Assembly: GCA_905147135.1 (NCBI GenBank)
Contig: LR990060.1
Span: 4,666,001-4,730,000, forward strand
DNA: 64,000 bases
Source of the DNA: Blastobasis lacticolella
Lineage: Eukaryota; Arthropoda; Insecta; Lepidoptera; Blastobasidae
Direction of reading: 5' to 3'
The position numbers and the translations under genes were made by a program. The notes beneath the pieces were generated by a model. That model made no database searches and was not told the origin of the DNA. It saw only the letters and a program-made list of their open reading frames with translations. How positions within the stretch are numbered: position 1 is the first letter of the stretch; each line of letters starts with the position of its first letter. Of this stretch, positions 45,043 through 56,000 are shown in pieces.

Positions 45043-45453
45043 ACAATACCTATAAATATAAACTACCTACTTAAATAATAGTAAATATATCAATATAAAT
45101 TTATAAATAATAAATACACAATAAACTAAAAGCTCATTTAAAGCTACGAATAATATTTTGCTTTTATCACAGTCACTCACCGCAGCGTGCTGTAAGAGAT
45201 TAAATGCCTAAACTAAAATACATTTCAATTTCATCACAATCACAATATCAAAAGAACACACACAAATACCGGTGAAATTGTCATAGCAATATAAGCTAAG
45301 CCAAGCCACACGCTAAGCCACAAAATAAAATATGCTTTTATATGAACAAAACGCAAAAAAAAAAACTAATGTCATTGTTTTGTCATTGATTTGGAGTGAA
45401 TTGACATGACAAACAAACAATAACATTGACAAAATATTTAAAGTGACCTGCAT

Positions 45454-45457
45454 TTAA
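45454..45457. other. TTAA target-site duplication, left copy
   Basis: TTAA immediately precedes the terminal GGCCTTGCC of the composite element. The matching copy is at 50438-50441. Confidence 0.75.
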
Positions 45458-45650
45458 GGCCTTGCCACACACAAAGCTCGGCGCGAGCGCGGCGCGAGCG
45501 CGGTGCGATATTTGCTAGGCAACCATCGCGCGGCGCGATAGTTGCCTAGGCAACGCGCCAGCATCGCGCCGCGCTCGCGCCGCGCTCGCGCCGCGCTCGC
45601 GCCGCGCTCAGGCCGCGCTCAGGCCGGCGTGAGCGCGGCGCCGCGCCTGC
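45458..45650. repeat. Left GC-rich end block
   Basis: Repeated CGCGCTCGCGC and GGCGCGAGCG units surround the palindrome GTTGCCTAGGCAAC (45541-45554). The block has extra tandem CGCGCTCGCGC units at 45578-45625 that the right block lacks. Confidence 0.75.
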
Positions 45651-46061
45651 GCTGTGCAGTGCCACAAACTTATCAGACCTGGTACCGGCGGCGCTGTTTT
45701 TGGGATTGACATGTCAGTTCAAATACATTTCAAAAGTAAGTGTCGTTATTTTTCCGCAGTTCCAGTTTTGGCCACCGCGTTTCTATGCAAATCGGCACAC
45801 ATAGAGTGGCTGCTCCATTATTCGGGGAAATGAATTTTTAGGATGGTAATACTCCCGCATGTCGTAATAGCGGGTTAATTACTCGTTTCTTTTTACCAAC
45901 AGTCCGAATCTTTCCTCCTAATTTGACTGGTGCATTACGCAGATAATTTTAAACCTGAGGAAGAATATAGGCTTACTTTTTATTCCCCTCCACTCGCTAG
46001 CTTGCAAGAGTATATATAAGGTAGGTAAAAACCTGAAGCTTGGAAAAGTAACGCCCTACCT

Positions 46062-46135
46062 CTGAAATAAGTCGCCTTTTACGACACCTCTTAGTGTGGA
46101 CAGCGATGCTATTTTACTCTGTTGGACACCACACT
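46062..46135 (+). repeat. Short relative of repeat B
   Basis: AAGTCGCCTTTTACGACACC and TGCTATTTTACTCTGTTGG match the 3' part of repeat B. Confidence 0.4.
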
Positions 46136-46256
46136 GCAAATTTTGCTCCCTAGGTAGGTCCCCTAAGGTAGGTAGGATGAGGGGGCACAGCTCTCCTACA
46201 TCAGAATCAAAACATTTCAGTACGACTTACTTGTCGAGTTAGACAAACTTTTAATG

Positions 46257-46632
46257 ATACCGTAACATAGAGCACAAATTCTACAGTGCAAAAATTCGGT
46301 GGCTAGAGTCTAACGCTGATATAGATGTTTTGTTTAATTACCCGCTACAGTGCACAGAAAATTGCGGTCAATCTTATCCACCACAATTTTCAGTTCAGTA
46401 TAAAATAGACGAACAATTGCCCAAAGCTTACTTCATGGCCATGGATCGTAGTTCTTCTTGTTCGTGTACAATTGACTTACCGCCATACAGAATCAAATTC
46501 GACTTTTTTCTAACAGATTTATCTCTAGCGGCTGAACCGGGATTTGTCGCTAGAATAGTCCCCGCGGGCTTAAGTAACCCACTCTTACGTATTTGTGTCT
46601 TTGACAGTTGTCAAAACGCACTTGCCAGGTGA
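46257..46632 (+). CDS. Uncharacterised open segment inside the composite element
   Basis: The frame is open from just after a TGA at 46254-46256 to a TGA at 46630. It includes IEHKFYSAKIRWLESNADID, LFNYPLQCTENCGQSYPP, AYFMAMDRSSSCSCTIDL and PPYRIKFDFFLTDLSL. No early ATG is available: the first Met codon in frame is in AYFMAMD, so a complete gene would be only about 66 residues. The composition (Cys-rich, balanced hydrophobics) looks more protein-like than the chance ORFs around it. I do not recognise it. It may be an exon fragment of a host gene carried by the element, or chance. Confidence 0.25.
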
Positions 46633-46637
46633 AATTA

Positions 46638-46700
46638 TTAAATATTTATGGTAGAATTTTTTTGTAGTTTTTTAAATATTTATGGTAGAATTTTTTAGTA
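46638..46700 (+). repeat. Short tandem duplication
   Basis: AAATATTTATGGTAGAATTT occurs twice, about 35 bp apart, separated by TTTTGTAGTTTTTT-type sequence. Confidence 0.7.
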
Positions 46701-46720
46701 ATTTATATAATCTGGCTATA

Positions 46721-47429
46721 ATAGGACCACGCTTAGTCCGAATCAACTGACAGTGGTAGAAATTATAAAATGTGGATATGGCAATATCTATTGGATAATC
46801 TGTCCTTGTCAGTCATTGTCCATTATTATTTAGGCGATCCGCACACTGGAACGCAGCACCGTACTTTTGTGCGTGACGTGCGTTAGTGCGTGACATAAAG
46901 TAATTTGAGCTGTCATCGGTTTCTATGGAAATTACTCATAGTCGAACACACTGACAACGCATCCACGCGCGTTCGTGCGGATCCGTCGTTTTTTTTCTTT
47001 GCAACATTTGACACGGGCTGCGGGTCATATAAGTTTTTGGCGCTGTACTTTCTACATAAAAAGGCGTCAAATAGGCCGCTGCTGTGAAGTGAGGTCTCCA
47101 GGATTGTCAAATAGGTATTCCGTTACTCAGTTCTCTAATTATTTTTTGCCTAAATAATATAATTTTATGAAAAGATTATAACAATTTGGAGAATTCCTAA
47201 ATTTTTTATTGTATTGTATAAAACAATATAAAAAATTACACATATTTCTAAATTTCGCCAGAATGAATGCTGCGCTCCAATGTGCCAATCGCCTCAACAA
47301 TATTTTTCAAATCAGTCAAATTCTTTGTTATGACTTTTATAAATGACGTTCTATGACGGATAAAAGACATGGCATTAGTTGCCATACAGAGATTTTTTTT
47401 TAAAGCGATTCGGACTTAGCGTGGTCCTA
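46721..47429. mobile_element. MITE nested in the composite element
   Basis: The ends are ATAGGACCACGCTTAGTCCG and, at the right, the complement of CGGACTTAGCGTGGTCCTA. CTATA is duplicated at 46716-46720 and 47430-47434. It is 709 bp with no transposase; a small AT-rich interior frame has no features. The superfamily is not assigned. Confidence 0.65.
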
Positions 47430-47439
47430 CTATACCAGT

Positions 47440-48930
47440 AGACACTGGCAAAGACACATAACAGACTAGACACAAATCAAAAATATTCCCTGTTCGCTCA
47501 CTCTACAATTATTATGAACCTCGCTATCCCGTTTTTTCGTCTATTGAAATAAGCTGTCAGAAAATAACGCGCGCAATGTTTTGAACGCTCCACATGTTGC
47601 TGGAGCTCCTGAAGACCTGACGTTTCTTTTGAAACATCGGTGTATAATTTTATAATTTCCTAATATAATTTAAATCAAAGCACCTAAAAGACGGTGTAAT
47701 TTAGTGCACATCTAAATGAAAATTTTAGAAATTTAAATATTGTAATCGAAAAGTATAAAATAATAACATAATTCTTTTTTTTTCAATAAACCCACTACGT
47801 AATAGAAAATAATAATTGACCATAGATAGGTAACATGTAGGGAAAGCAAAATTGTCATAATGTCTACTCGAAGCAAATGGAACAAATGGGAGGTTTATTA
47901 GATACATGACTGTTTTAATCAATGTCTAAACAATCCTAATGTCAAACTGAGTACCTACTTCAACTGTCACAATATAGATAAATTGCTGAAATAATAAGTT
48001 TAAGGGAAGTGTTGGATATAGAAATAATATTCTTGTATATATCCTTATTAATTTATTAGCAGCAACACTGACAACGTTGTAATGTCAATCTCTTAGAAAT
48101 GTTCTGTCTCTCTGTGTCACTGTTTGACCAGCCAGTGATAATGATTTACTACGATTTCCGAAATTAAAAATAGATTTCTCAAGTTTCTCTGACCGAGGGT
48201 CAGCAGGGTTTCATTTCACCAGCACCGAATAGCCTTAGGTACATTGCACTGTGCCTGGATATAGATCTAGATACTGTCAAACAACAAATATCAAAAATAC
48301 AAAACGAACAAAGCTACCATAATATTTTTCGGTTAATTTTGTAACCTCAAATAAATGTAAACAATAAGTACTACAAAATACATTAATTCCACTTAAATTC
48401 AAATGATTTCCAAAATATCACATTTATTTCAATATTTTCAAAATCTATCTGAATACATGTTACGTACCGTTTACATCTTTGCTGTACATCTTCCAAATCA
48501 AACAGCAACTTATCTGCTCTAAACTCGGCCATACATGCTTGAGAAACTCAAAATATTACTGTTTTCGTGCCGCTTTTATGTTTTTGTACTTATTTCGAAA
48601 ATAAACGTCCCACACAGTAAAATGCTGGAAATATCACTGTGATATCACATGAAAACTTAAACATAAAAAAAACAATGTCTGGTCGATGTGACAGCTGAAG
48701 TATCAGTTTGTTTACAGATAGGAATATTATATTTGAGTTTTAAAGTAATGTAGTGCTGCCAGCAAAGACTTCTATATATGGACCGGTTCATTGTACAAAG
48801 GCAATGAGACCACTTCATTGGAGCTAAAACTGCAATAGAGCTCCAATGTCGTCTCAGTGACGTCTCGGACATGTCTACGAATGGTCGTTACTTTACAATG
48901 TAAAGGTATTACGAATTAGAGCGGCTCAGC
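47440..48930. other. AT-rich interior of the composite element
   Basis: No gene or repeat family is recognised. Confidence 0.4.
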
Positions 48931-48940
48931 CCGAGGCATG

Positions 48941-49055
48941 CTCGCCGTGCGCGGCGAGATGCTCACCGCGCGCGGTGAGGCTGCTCAGCTGCGCATTTGT
49001 TTGTTCGTTGAGGCAACGTGCTCGCGGCGAGCCACAAATGCGCCGCACAAATAAA
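48941..49055. repeat. Cluster of GC-rich palindromes
   Basis: CTCGCCGTGCGCGGCGAG (48941-48958) and the perfect palindrome CTCACCGCGCGCGGTGAG (48962-48979) stand side by side. They are followed by a longer inverted pair, TGCGCATTTGT and ACAAATGCGC. They sit in AT-rich surroundings inside the composite element. Confidence 0.7.
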
Positions 49056-49059
49056 ATGC

Positions 49060-50290
49060 TGATGCTGCTTTTATCATAATTGATGGGATTGTTAAAATAA
49101 TTTTAGTTTTTTCGATCCTCGTTGGTATCTTCAATCAAATTCAATGCACTCCATCTGATTGTTTTTTATTTGGCCGTCTTACATGCATGCGCACGATGTG
49201 ACTTTGCACTGGCGGTATAACACCGTGAATTTAGTTCTGACCATTAAATGTGGGTAGAACAGAAAAAAATACTTATTACTGTAATATGTTTAGTACAGCA
49301 TAAACCGGAACGGACTTATATTTGGAACAAGCGCCATAGTTACTTTTGTTCAGCTTGAAAATAGCTATCCAACGACGTATTACACATAGCTATTGGAATG
49401 GTTACCACTGTCCATACAAATTCTTGTACGCGTTAACAATGTTATATCTGGCGGCTTGACAAGATTGTTGACAAACCTATTCGATCCGGTGGCCAAAACC
49501 GGAACTAAGTGTTGCCGTTTGAAATGTAATGTCAATGCCAACAACAGCGATGCTGTCACCCGGTCAGACATTTTTGTGGCACTGTAGACGGCGCTGTTTT
49601 ATTAACTACGGTAACCGTCAGAGTTATTTGTTCGTTCAACCGCATCAAGATGTATATCTCTATGGGTGCTAGTGTCAGCAAGAGCAGTAGTAGGTAAATG
49701 TACTTGGAACTCACAGTCATTCGCGAAACCGTCGGGTGTTCTCTCTTAAGTTTATGTTTATTTATGTACCTTGGCCCAAAGCCTGAGATAGCCTAAACAA
49801 TTTGCCATTACAATTTTTTCGTCGCCAATTTTAATCTCGAATACCCCAAATGGCGATAAATAGCCTACATTGGCAACACTTTGTTGGCGCGACGCCGGCA
49901 GTACCGGACTATGTCCATCAGAGGCCCACGGCGGACAACCTTTATAAGGCCCCCAGTTTAAGAAGTTTTATGTAATTTTACAAGCTTTTTATTCAGTTCG
50001 CATTTGTATGTTTAAGTGTTTTTATTTATTTAGTTAAAATTACTTCTTTGGCGGAGGGGGTCCTCGACCCTGATCTTAATTCTGTTTGAATAGTGATACG
50101 GCGATAGCTACGCCCCTGTCACAACTCCGAACCACCTCTTCGATATGTTCTAAGCATATTTTAAAGCTTTGTATAGGATTTGATCAAGGCAACTTGGAGA
50201 CGTTTGGAGGCCCCCCTGGACCAGAGGCCCGGGGCGGGCCGCCTTTCCCGCTTTGTTCGTTAGTCCACCCCTGGCGGCGCGATGCCGGCG
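49060..50290. other. Interior of the composite element, right part
   Basis: Nothing coding is recognised. GC-rich patches at 49885-49910 (GCGCGACGCCGGCAGTACC) and 50210-50290 echo each other and the right end block. Confidence 0.35.
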
Positions 50291-50298
50291 TGGCGTGA

Positions 50299-50437
50299 GC
50301 TCGGCGCGAGCGCGGTGCGAGCGCGGTGCGATAGTTGCTAGGCAACCATAGCGCGGCGCGATAGTTGCCTAGGCAACGCGCCAGCATCGCGCCGCGCCCG
50401 AGCCGCGCTCGCGCCGAGCTTTGTGTGTGGCAAGGCC
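50299..50437. repeat. Right GC-rich end block
   Basis: It nearly repeats the left block in direct orientation up to the CATCGCGCCGCGC segment, then closes with the inverted terminal sequence (GCTTTGTGTGTGGCAAGGCC). The palindrome GTTGCCTAGGCAAC is at 50364-50377. Confidence 0.75.
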
Positions 50438-50441
50438 TTAA
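50438..50441. other. TTAA target-site duplication, right copy
   Basis: TTAA directly follows the terminal GGCC and matches the copy at 45454-45457. Confidence 0.75.
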
Positions 50442-50559
50442 AACAATTTATAAAAGTGACTACTGTAAAGAAAAAAAAATGTTGTAAATGTGTGTGGAAT
50501 TGAAAAAAGATTAAGCTACCAAAATGAAGAGAGCCGTACTTGACTAACACAATAACACC

Positions 50560-51375
50560 CTACTTTCTCGTTCGTTTCACGACGGCAGCAGCCGCTGGCT
50601 TGGAAGTAGAAGCCTTGGGCTTCGCAGGAATCGCCGACTCCACTAAAGGATTAGGTTTGACAGCCTGCTTATCCGGCTCAGCGCCCCTAGCCACCGGGAA
50701 CTTGACGATTAGCCCTTGAAGTTCGGCAGCGGTCTCGATCTTCTTTTGCATCTTATTTGGAAGTACAATGGCTATCTTGCCATCCACTGACCAGCAGCTT
50801 CCGACCCCAAAGTGTTTTCGCGCAGCCATGAATACGTCGTGCCTCTCTTTAGTTAAAAATTCGGACATGACGATTCCCGAGTCCTTGAGGGAGGTCTTTG
50901 TGTCCCAAACCAAGCGTCGCTGCTCCAGTTCCCGAAAACGCACCAAGACAGGGCGAGGCTTGCCTTCTTTGGAGACACCCAGTCGATGACAGGACTGCAG
51001 ATCACCAACGGTAAGATCTGTCACATGCAATCTATTAGATATTGTACTCACAATGACCTTGCTTATCTTTTCCTCTTTCTTTTCAGGAACGCCATGGAAC
51101 AGTAGTATCTTCCTCCGAAGAAACGCCTCCTGCCGCTCTTGACCCAGTGACAAGTGGTCCATTTGAATTTTCATCTTTTTAAGAACTTGCCAAACAAAGG
51201 CTTTAAATTTACGGAACTCACGGGCCAGTGAGGAAACCTCCGGTGATGGTGGCGATGCTGGAGTTGGAGCACTTGATGGAGAAGAAGCTTTTTCAAGGCG
51301 CTCTTCAAAACTACTCATTCGAGCAAATAACTCGTTCAAGTCGCCTTTGTTGGAAAACTTTGTTGATGCGTCCAT
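50560..51375 (-). CDS. LINE ORF1 protein (nucleic-acid-binding, L1-ORF1p-like)
   Basis: The ORF is intact: ATG at 51375 (the frame is open 30 codons further upstream without an earlier ATG), 271 residues. The N-terminal half is Ser/Pro-rich and then helical with heptad-like spacing (FKAFVWQVLKKMKIQMDHLS), a likely coiled coil. Next comes an RRM-like part (ILLFHGVPEKKEEKI, LQSCHRLG, RPVLVRFRELEQRRLVWDTK) and a C-terminal region (IVMSEFLTKERHDVFMAARK, CWSVDGKIAIVLPN) of the L1/CR1 ORF1 kind. The basic Ala/Lys tail suits RNA binding. Such proteins coat the element's RNA. It is on the strand and in the order expected for the CR1-like ORF2 beyond the TTAA insertion. The product could still be made, but its partner ORF2 is dead. 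Confidence 0.75.
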   Translation of the reverse strand: MDASTKFSNKGDLNELFARMSSFEERLEKASSPSSAPTPASPPSPEVSSLAREFRKFKAFVWQVLKKMKIQMDHLSLGQERQEAFLRRKILLFHGVPEKKEEKISKVIVSTISNRLHVTDLTVGDLQSCHRLGVSKEGKPRPVLVRFRELEQRRLVWDTKTSLKDSGIVMSEFLTKERHDVFMAARKHFGVGSCWSVDGKIAIVLPNKMQKKIETAAELQGLIVKFPVARGAEPDKQAVKPNPLVESAIPAKPKASTSKPAAAAVVKRTRK

Positions 51376-51469
51376 TGTAGTGGTGTGGTAGTAATGCTTT
51401 AGAAAGTGAAATTTAGCAGGAAAAAGTGATTCTATTAGCACAGCAGGTGGTGAAGTGACTAACAATTAA

Positions 51470-52490
51470 TTCCTAATTAATTTTAATTAAACTATTTTTT
51501 GAAATTTACAAAAGTGCAGCTCAATAATTTGATGCTTCTTAAGGAATGTCTACCCGCAAAAAAAAAACATAATATTAATCAACATAAACATCTATGCACT
51601 TAACTATTTCCTATGCAAAAAGAGCATTACCAGTTACCTTAAAGACCTCAGCTATGATAGAACAGAATCTCTACTTGTACCAGTTAGTTAGATCACTATA
51701 AAAATGTAACAAATTTTAAGTTCCCACCTTGCCACATATCCCACTAGTAACACCAAAACAGAACTTTCTGTTAGTGATACTTACGACTATTAGTTAAATT
51801 AAAATATTACTAACAATACTAACACAAAAATACGTATTTATATTATATATGCCATAGAAATGCCAAGCCATGATCGTGGACAGCTCTCGACTGGTTAGTC
51901 GCCTTGATTTGGCAAATATCATGTTGCTATTCTGCTTAAAGCGATATGGTATAGTAATATGTGTGCAATACAGTTTTATTTACTTTACTCACTTACTATT
52001 CCGTTTACCTCTTCTGTAAAAGATCTTGGTCTTGTACGAGACTTTGTACATCATCATAAAGCATGTTTATTTAAGTAAATCCCAGGTGTTCCAGATTACA
52101 TACTTAATTAATTAATAAAGCAAATTAGTAAATAGTTAGATTTTCAGAGAAATTGTATTGGTTAGTCACATTGCAAGCGAGCGGTATCATCGATGCGTCA
52201 ATGTCACAGTGACAAGTGGAGTCGCGGACAAAGAATAAAATATTTGGCAGCGGAGTCTATGTTTTGTTTTCTTTTTTTTTTAGTGGCCCTACATACTGGC
52301 CAAGAAACTGTTGTCCGCTCGATGATGCCGTGGTGCCTAGCATTTATTATATGTATATTGTATGACGTTCATAAGTGTTTGTGAAAACCTAAAGTGATTA
52401 AACGTATTTGATTTGTGACATTTTCATTTCGTACTCACTTTTGTAACGTCAGAATTTTTACCGATCATCGTCATCATCATGTGGTCATCT
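51470..52490. other. AT-rich non-coding stretch between LINE and UGT gene
   Basis: No gene is seen. The first part may be the LINE's 5' untranslated region, but the 5' end is not visible. Confidence 0.4.
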
Positions 52491-52494
52491 TGCC

Positions 52495-52768
52495 GTTAAT
52501 GTCCTGGTTATACTCTCGCACGAGGGCGTGGGGTCCGCCTTGACCGTGATCCAGGATTCGGAAGTTCAGGTAAATAACAGATTGGGTCATGGTTACCAAT
52601 TCAGTTTCATCTCGATATTTTCTCTCACCTTAAGAGCATCGGTCAGTGTTAAACCAAAGAATAAAACTCAGAAAAAGTAATTGCTGCCGCGCGGAACTCG
52701 AGATCGAACTCGGTACTTCTCGCTTACGAGTCCGATCCCGTAGACATCAGGCCGCCGACACTCCTAAA
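52495..52768 (-). mobile_element. tRNA-derived SINE family 1, just 3' of the UGT gene
   Basis: The plus strand runs GTTAATGTCCTGGTTATACT, GTCCGCCTTGACCGTGATCC, ACCTTAAGAGCATCGGTCAG, then the inverted B box and head (GATCGAACTCGGTACTTCTC, TCAGGCCGCCGACACTCC). The centre is shortened. It ends about 45 bp from the UGT stop codon, so UGT transcripts may run into it. Confidence 0.75.
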
Positions 52769-52813
52769 TTTTACGAGTAAATAGGAATTATTAAAACAAA
52801 ATGATCGGTAATA

Positions 52814-53099
52814 TCAATTTTTTTTAATTTTTCTACTAACAAAATATTCCCTAGACAATCTTATAATTATATATAAAATATACATTAATGCGCTTAAGAT
52901 TATAACGAAACCTAGTAGTAAAATTGAAACTAATTCTAGTTCTAAATAGTCCGCCCAAGAAATATTGGCAGCGGGAGATCTAAGATGGCGGGCGCCACCG
53001 TGTCTCAGCGTATACTCCACCCACCACACGGCTCGGTCTAACGGAGCCATCGGCTGGTCATGCACCAATTCACGAAGTTTGGCGATATTGCGTTGATAG
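52814..53099 (-). CDS. UGT exon 4 (C-terminus, membrane anchor)
   Basis: The acceptor is TTCTTATTTCAG; one base completes Ser426. It encodes YQRNIAKLRELVHDQPMAPL, then AVWWVEYTLRHGGARHLRSP (the conserved UGT segment before the anchor), the hydrophobic helix LVSILLLGFVIILSALMY and the tail REYFVSRKIKKN. It is separated from exon 3 by 1.75 kb holding a SINE, an R1 fragment and LINE ends. Confidence 0.9.
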
Positions 53100-56000
53100 C
53101 TGAAATAAGAACGCCATTAAAAGATATCACACCACATCAAATAGCACAGTTGATACAAAAACTCAATAGTTTATCCAATGCTCGATTTGAATTTCCTACA
53201 CGTCATGTTGTTTGAAATTGTTACATTACAACTCAGTGAGATCAAGCCGATAGGTTATCATGTGAATGTAGTTTATAATATCTATGATTTAAGCAGAATT
53301 TATGCACATAATAATTTTTAATATTTTGTACATTGCCTAAAATGTTAATTTTATGTGTAAATGGTTGCCTGGAAGAGATCGCTCTCAGCGATAAGGCCGC
53401 CCTTGTACCTATATTGTTTTAAACTGTATTTTTACGATCTCCTTTAATGTACAATAAAGTGTTATAAATAAATAAATAATGTTTATTAAAACAAAAATGC
53501 AGAACAAAAGTTTCATTGTGATTGTTTAGTTCTACAGGTGAATAATCCTAATGCCTGTAATAACACTAAGGACCATCCTTCATGAGCCAAAAACGTTTCT
53601 TCGCGCTAATATCCCGGTTATGTTCTAAAGCACGATGGCACTGGTCAGCCTTGACTATGATCCAGGTTTTGTCAGATCCAGTAATTACAGTAGAGCGACT
53701 GCCGTCTGACCTCCGTGGCCCAATTTATAGGGATACCTGACCAAATTGGATCATAGTTACACATTCAATCGCCTGGATGTGTAGGTTTCTTCACGATGTT
53801 TCCCTCACCGGACCATGGGTTAGTGTTCAACTAATGTACACAGCTCAGAACAAGTCAATAGTTCACAACGGCACTGCGGATCGAACTCGGTACCTCACGC
53901 CTATAAGTCGGACCCGCTAACTATGAACCCACCAACGCTGATCCGAAACATAACAAAGTAAATATTATCATGTGGAAAAAAAATGTGTGTTAAGATTTGG
54001 TAGGTTCGTTCTGAACACGGCTGTTTCGGGAAGTATCTGTACCAAATAGCGAAGAGGGAAGCGACACCAATGTGTCACCACTGCGGGGCTGCCAAAGACT
54101 CGGCGCAGCACACCCTACAGGTGTGCGCTGCCTGGGAGTCAGAGTGGCGTGCGGTTATAACCATCAGTAATCAGACGTAGACGCACGGGACCAAGGTGAA
54201 GGCGATACAACCGTCTCCTTCCTATTTCCTAGTGAAACCAGCGGGGAAGAGACAGGGGTCTCTTTCCCTGCATTGCGCGGTTCCACATGACAGGAAGACG
54301 TCCTAGTGTATCAGGACGTTTTCTGTATATGTTGACTGACCCAACATTTCTTGGGTTTACGCTGTAACACCATAGCGAAAACTATCTATAAGGTCGTGTG
54401 GTGTTCCGATAAAAAGCGGCTGTGGATATATAGAGGGTTTTTTTCTATGTTATACGTCAGACAAACAGGCAAGCGGGCCACCTGATGGAAAGCGGTCACC
54501 GCCGCCTATGGACATCAGCAACACCAGGGGAGTCACCAATGCGTTGCCCGCCTCTGAAGAGACCTCTAATATACCTCTTGAACGATCCATCGCCATCGAC
54601 GATTTTAGAAGGTAGGGTCCATTTTCGGGCAATCCCACATGTCCACGTCATTCCCATGGATGACGTGGTATCTTTAGAAGATTTCACCTCTTACAAAAAA
54701 AGGTTCGTCTGGATACGGAGTTGGATATCATTTACACAGAATCCACACCTTATAGACCAGCTGGGAACTTAGAAAATCGGAAAGCAGCTATTTTCTGTAT
54801 TAAAAAATATACTAATTAAACTGGATACTTCAAAACAGGTACAATACCTGTTATCATTGATGACAGTATTTATTGCTTCTTTGAACGTTGTATCGTCAGT
54901 AGAGTCCAAATTAAGTCTTAAGCCAATTTTGAGGTGTACATATTTCTCTACATTGAACCACTGATCACCTGACATGGGGATACCAATCAATGGTACTGCT
55001 GCATTTATAGCTTCATCTGTAGACTGTAACCCTCCCTGGGTTATAAAAAGCTTCACATTTGGATGTTCTGAAAAATCAAAATATGTTAGTTTTCTCAATC
55101 AATGTTGGGAGACTTCATGGGATCACAGAAGATAAAAATATGTTTTCTTACTGAGCAGATCTGACTGTGGAAACCACTTTCCTATTCTTATATTCTTTGT
55201 CTGTCCGGGCAGCGTATCTTCATTCCATTTCCATAGGATATCGTAAGGCAGTTGTGAAAACACTCTGATGAACATCTGTATAATTTCTGGACTTAATGTG
55301 CTCGGATCGATGTTTGTTCCGAAACTCATGTAGATCACCCCGCTTTTGGAGGAATCTAAATAATATTTCAATTCCTACGACAACAAAATAAATATTCAAG
55401 TATTCTGTTATAATTGACATAAAAAAGTGTAATATTTTTTGTAAAATAAGTTATATCATTTTCCTGCTGTGAAAAATTATAAAAACTTATAAATGTAAAA
55501 CTTATGAACTTTTTGCAAAGAAAAAATATTAATATTGTCTCAATAATTATTTGTAATTTATTTATTATTGTTTTGTTGTTAATATTGTTGTATTGTAATC
55601 AGCTACAATTTAACACTTACAGTTGGTAATTGATTCTCTGGTTTCTTATATATTCCCCACATATGTATCACATTGGGAGGCACTGGGTAGTTCCCCTCAA
55701 ATATGGGATGAATGTTGAAGAACGACATATCAATATTGTTTCTCAATTCATTCAGCGTAGAAACATCTTTTCCAAAATGTCTTCTGAGCATTGCATTGTC
55801 TTCTTCTTCATATTTGTTATAGACATTCAAAAAGATTGCGTAAGTATATAATTCAGTTAATTTACTCCACAGTGTTAGATTATATATATTCTGTCGCACC
55901 ATAGATGGGTACAGAAAAGGGTGCATCGGGAGACCAATAGCCTCGTGCACTCCTAAATAAGCCCCAAAAGAACTGACCTGAATCACGGGAGCTTTAAATA

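Larger units (their letters stand above)
45458..50437. mobile_element. Composite TTAA-flanked element with GC-rich ends
   Basis: The unit of 4980 bp has perfect terminal inverted repeats of about 36 bp, starting GGCCTTGCCACACACAAAGC and continuing CTCGGCGCGAGCGCGG. It is flanked by TTAA on both sides. About 100 bp just inside each end is also repeated in direct orientation with only a few differences (45477-45576 and 50299-50397), each with the palindrome GTTGCCTAGGCAAC. The interior is ordinary AT-rich DNA with a nested MITE, a short ORF and GC-rich hairpins, but no transposase. TTAA suggests piggyBac-type mobilisation, though the GGCC terminus differs from the usual CCC. It could be a composite of two small elements plus captured DNA. 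Confidence 0.65.
41829..51465 (-). mobile_element. CR1/L2-like LINE, dead, split by a 4.98-kb insertion
   Basis: On the minus strand the order is ORF1 (51375-50560), a short linker, the TTAA element (50437-45458), about 0.4 kb, then ORF2 remains (45042-42110) and a 3' end near 41829 with GTACAATAAAC and an AAATAAATAAATA tail. The two LINE parts are on the same strand and in the expected order. The insertion duplicates TTAA, so they are most simply one element of about 4.7 kb, with 0.53 kb between ORF1 and ORF2 after removal of the insertion. The exact 5' end is not defined. Confidence 0.65.
53100..54847 (-). other. UGT intron 3, repeat-filled
   Basis: The other two introns are 84 and 246 bp; this one is 1748 bp, enlarged by the retroelement pieces listed separately. 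Splice phases on both sides agree (2+1). Confidence 0.85.

Noticed and set aside
54485..54772. Plus-strand ORFs at the end of UGT intron 3
   Set aside because: They read a LINE 3' end in antisense and the intron next to UGT exon 3.
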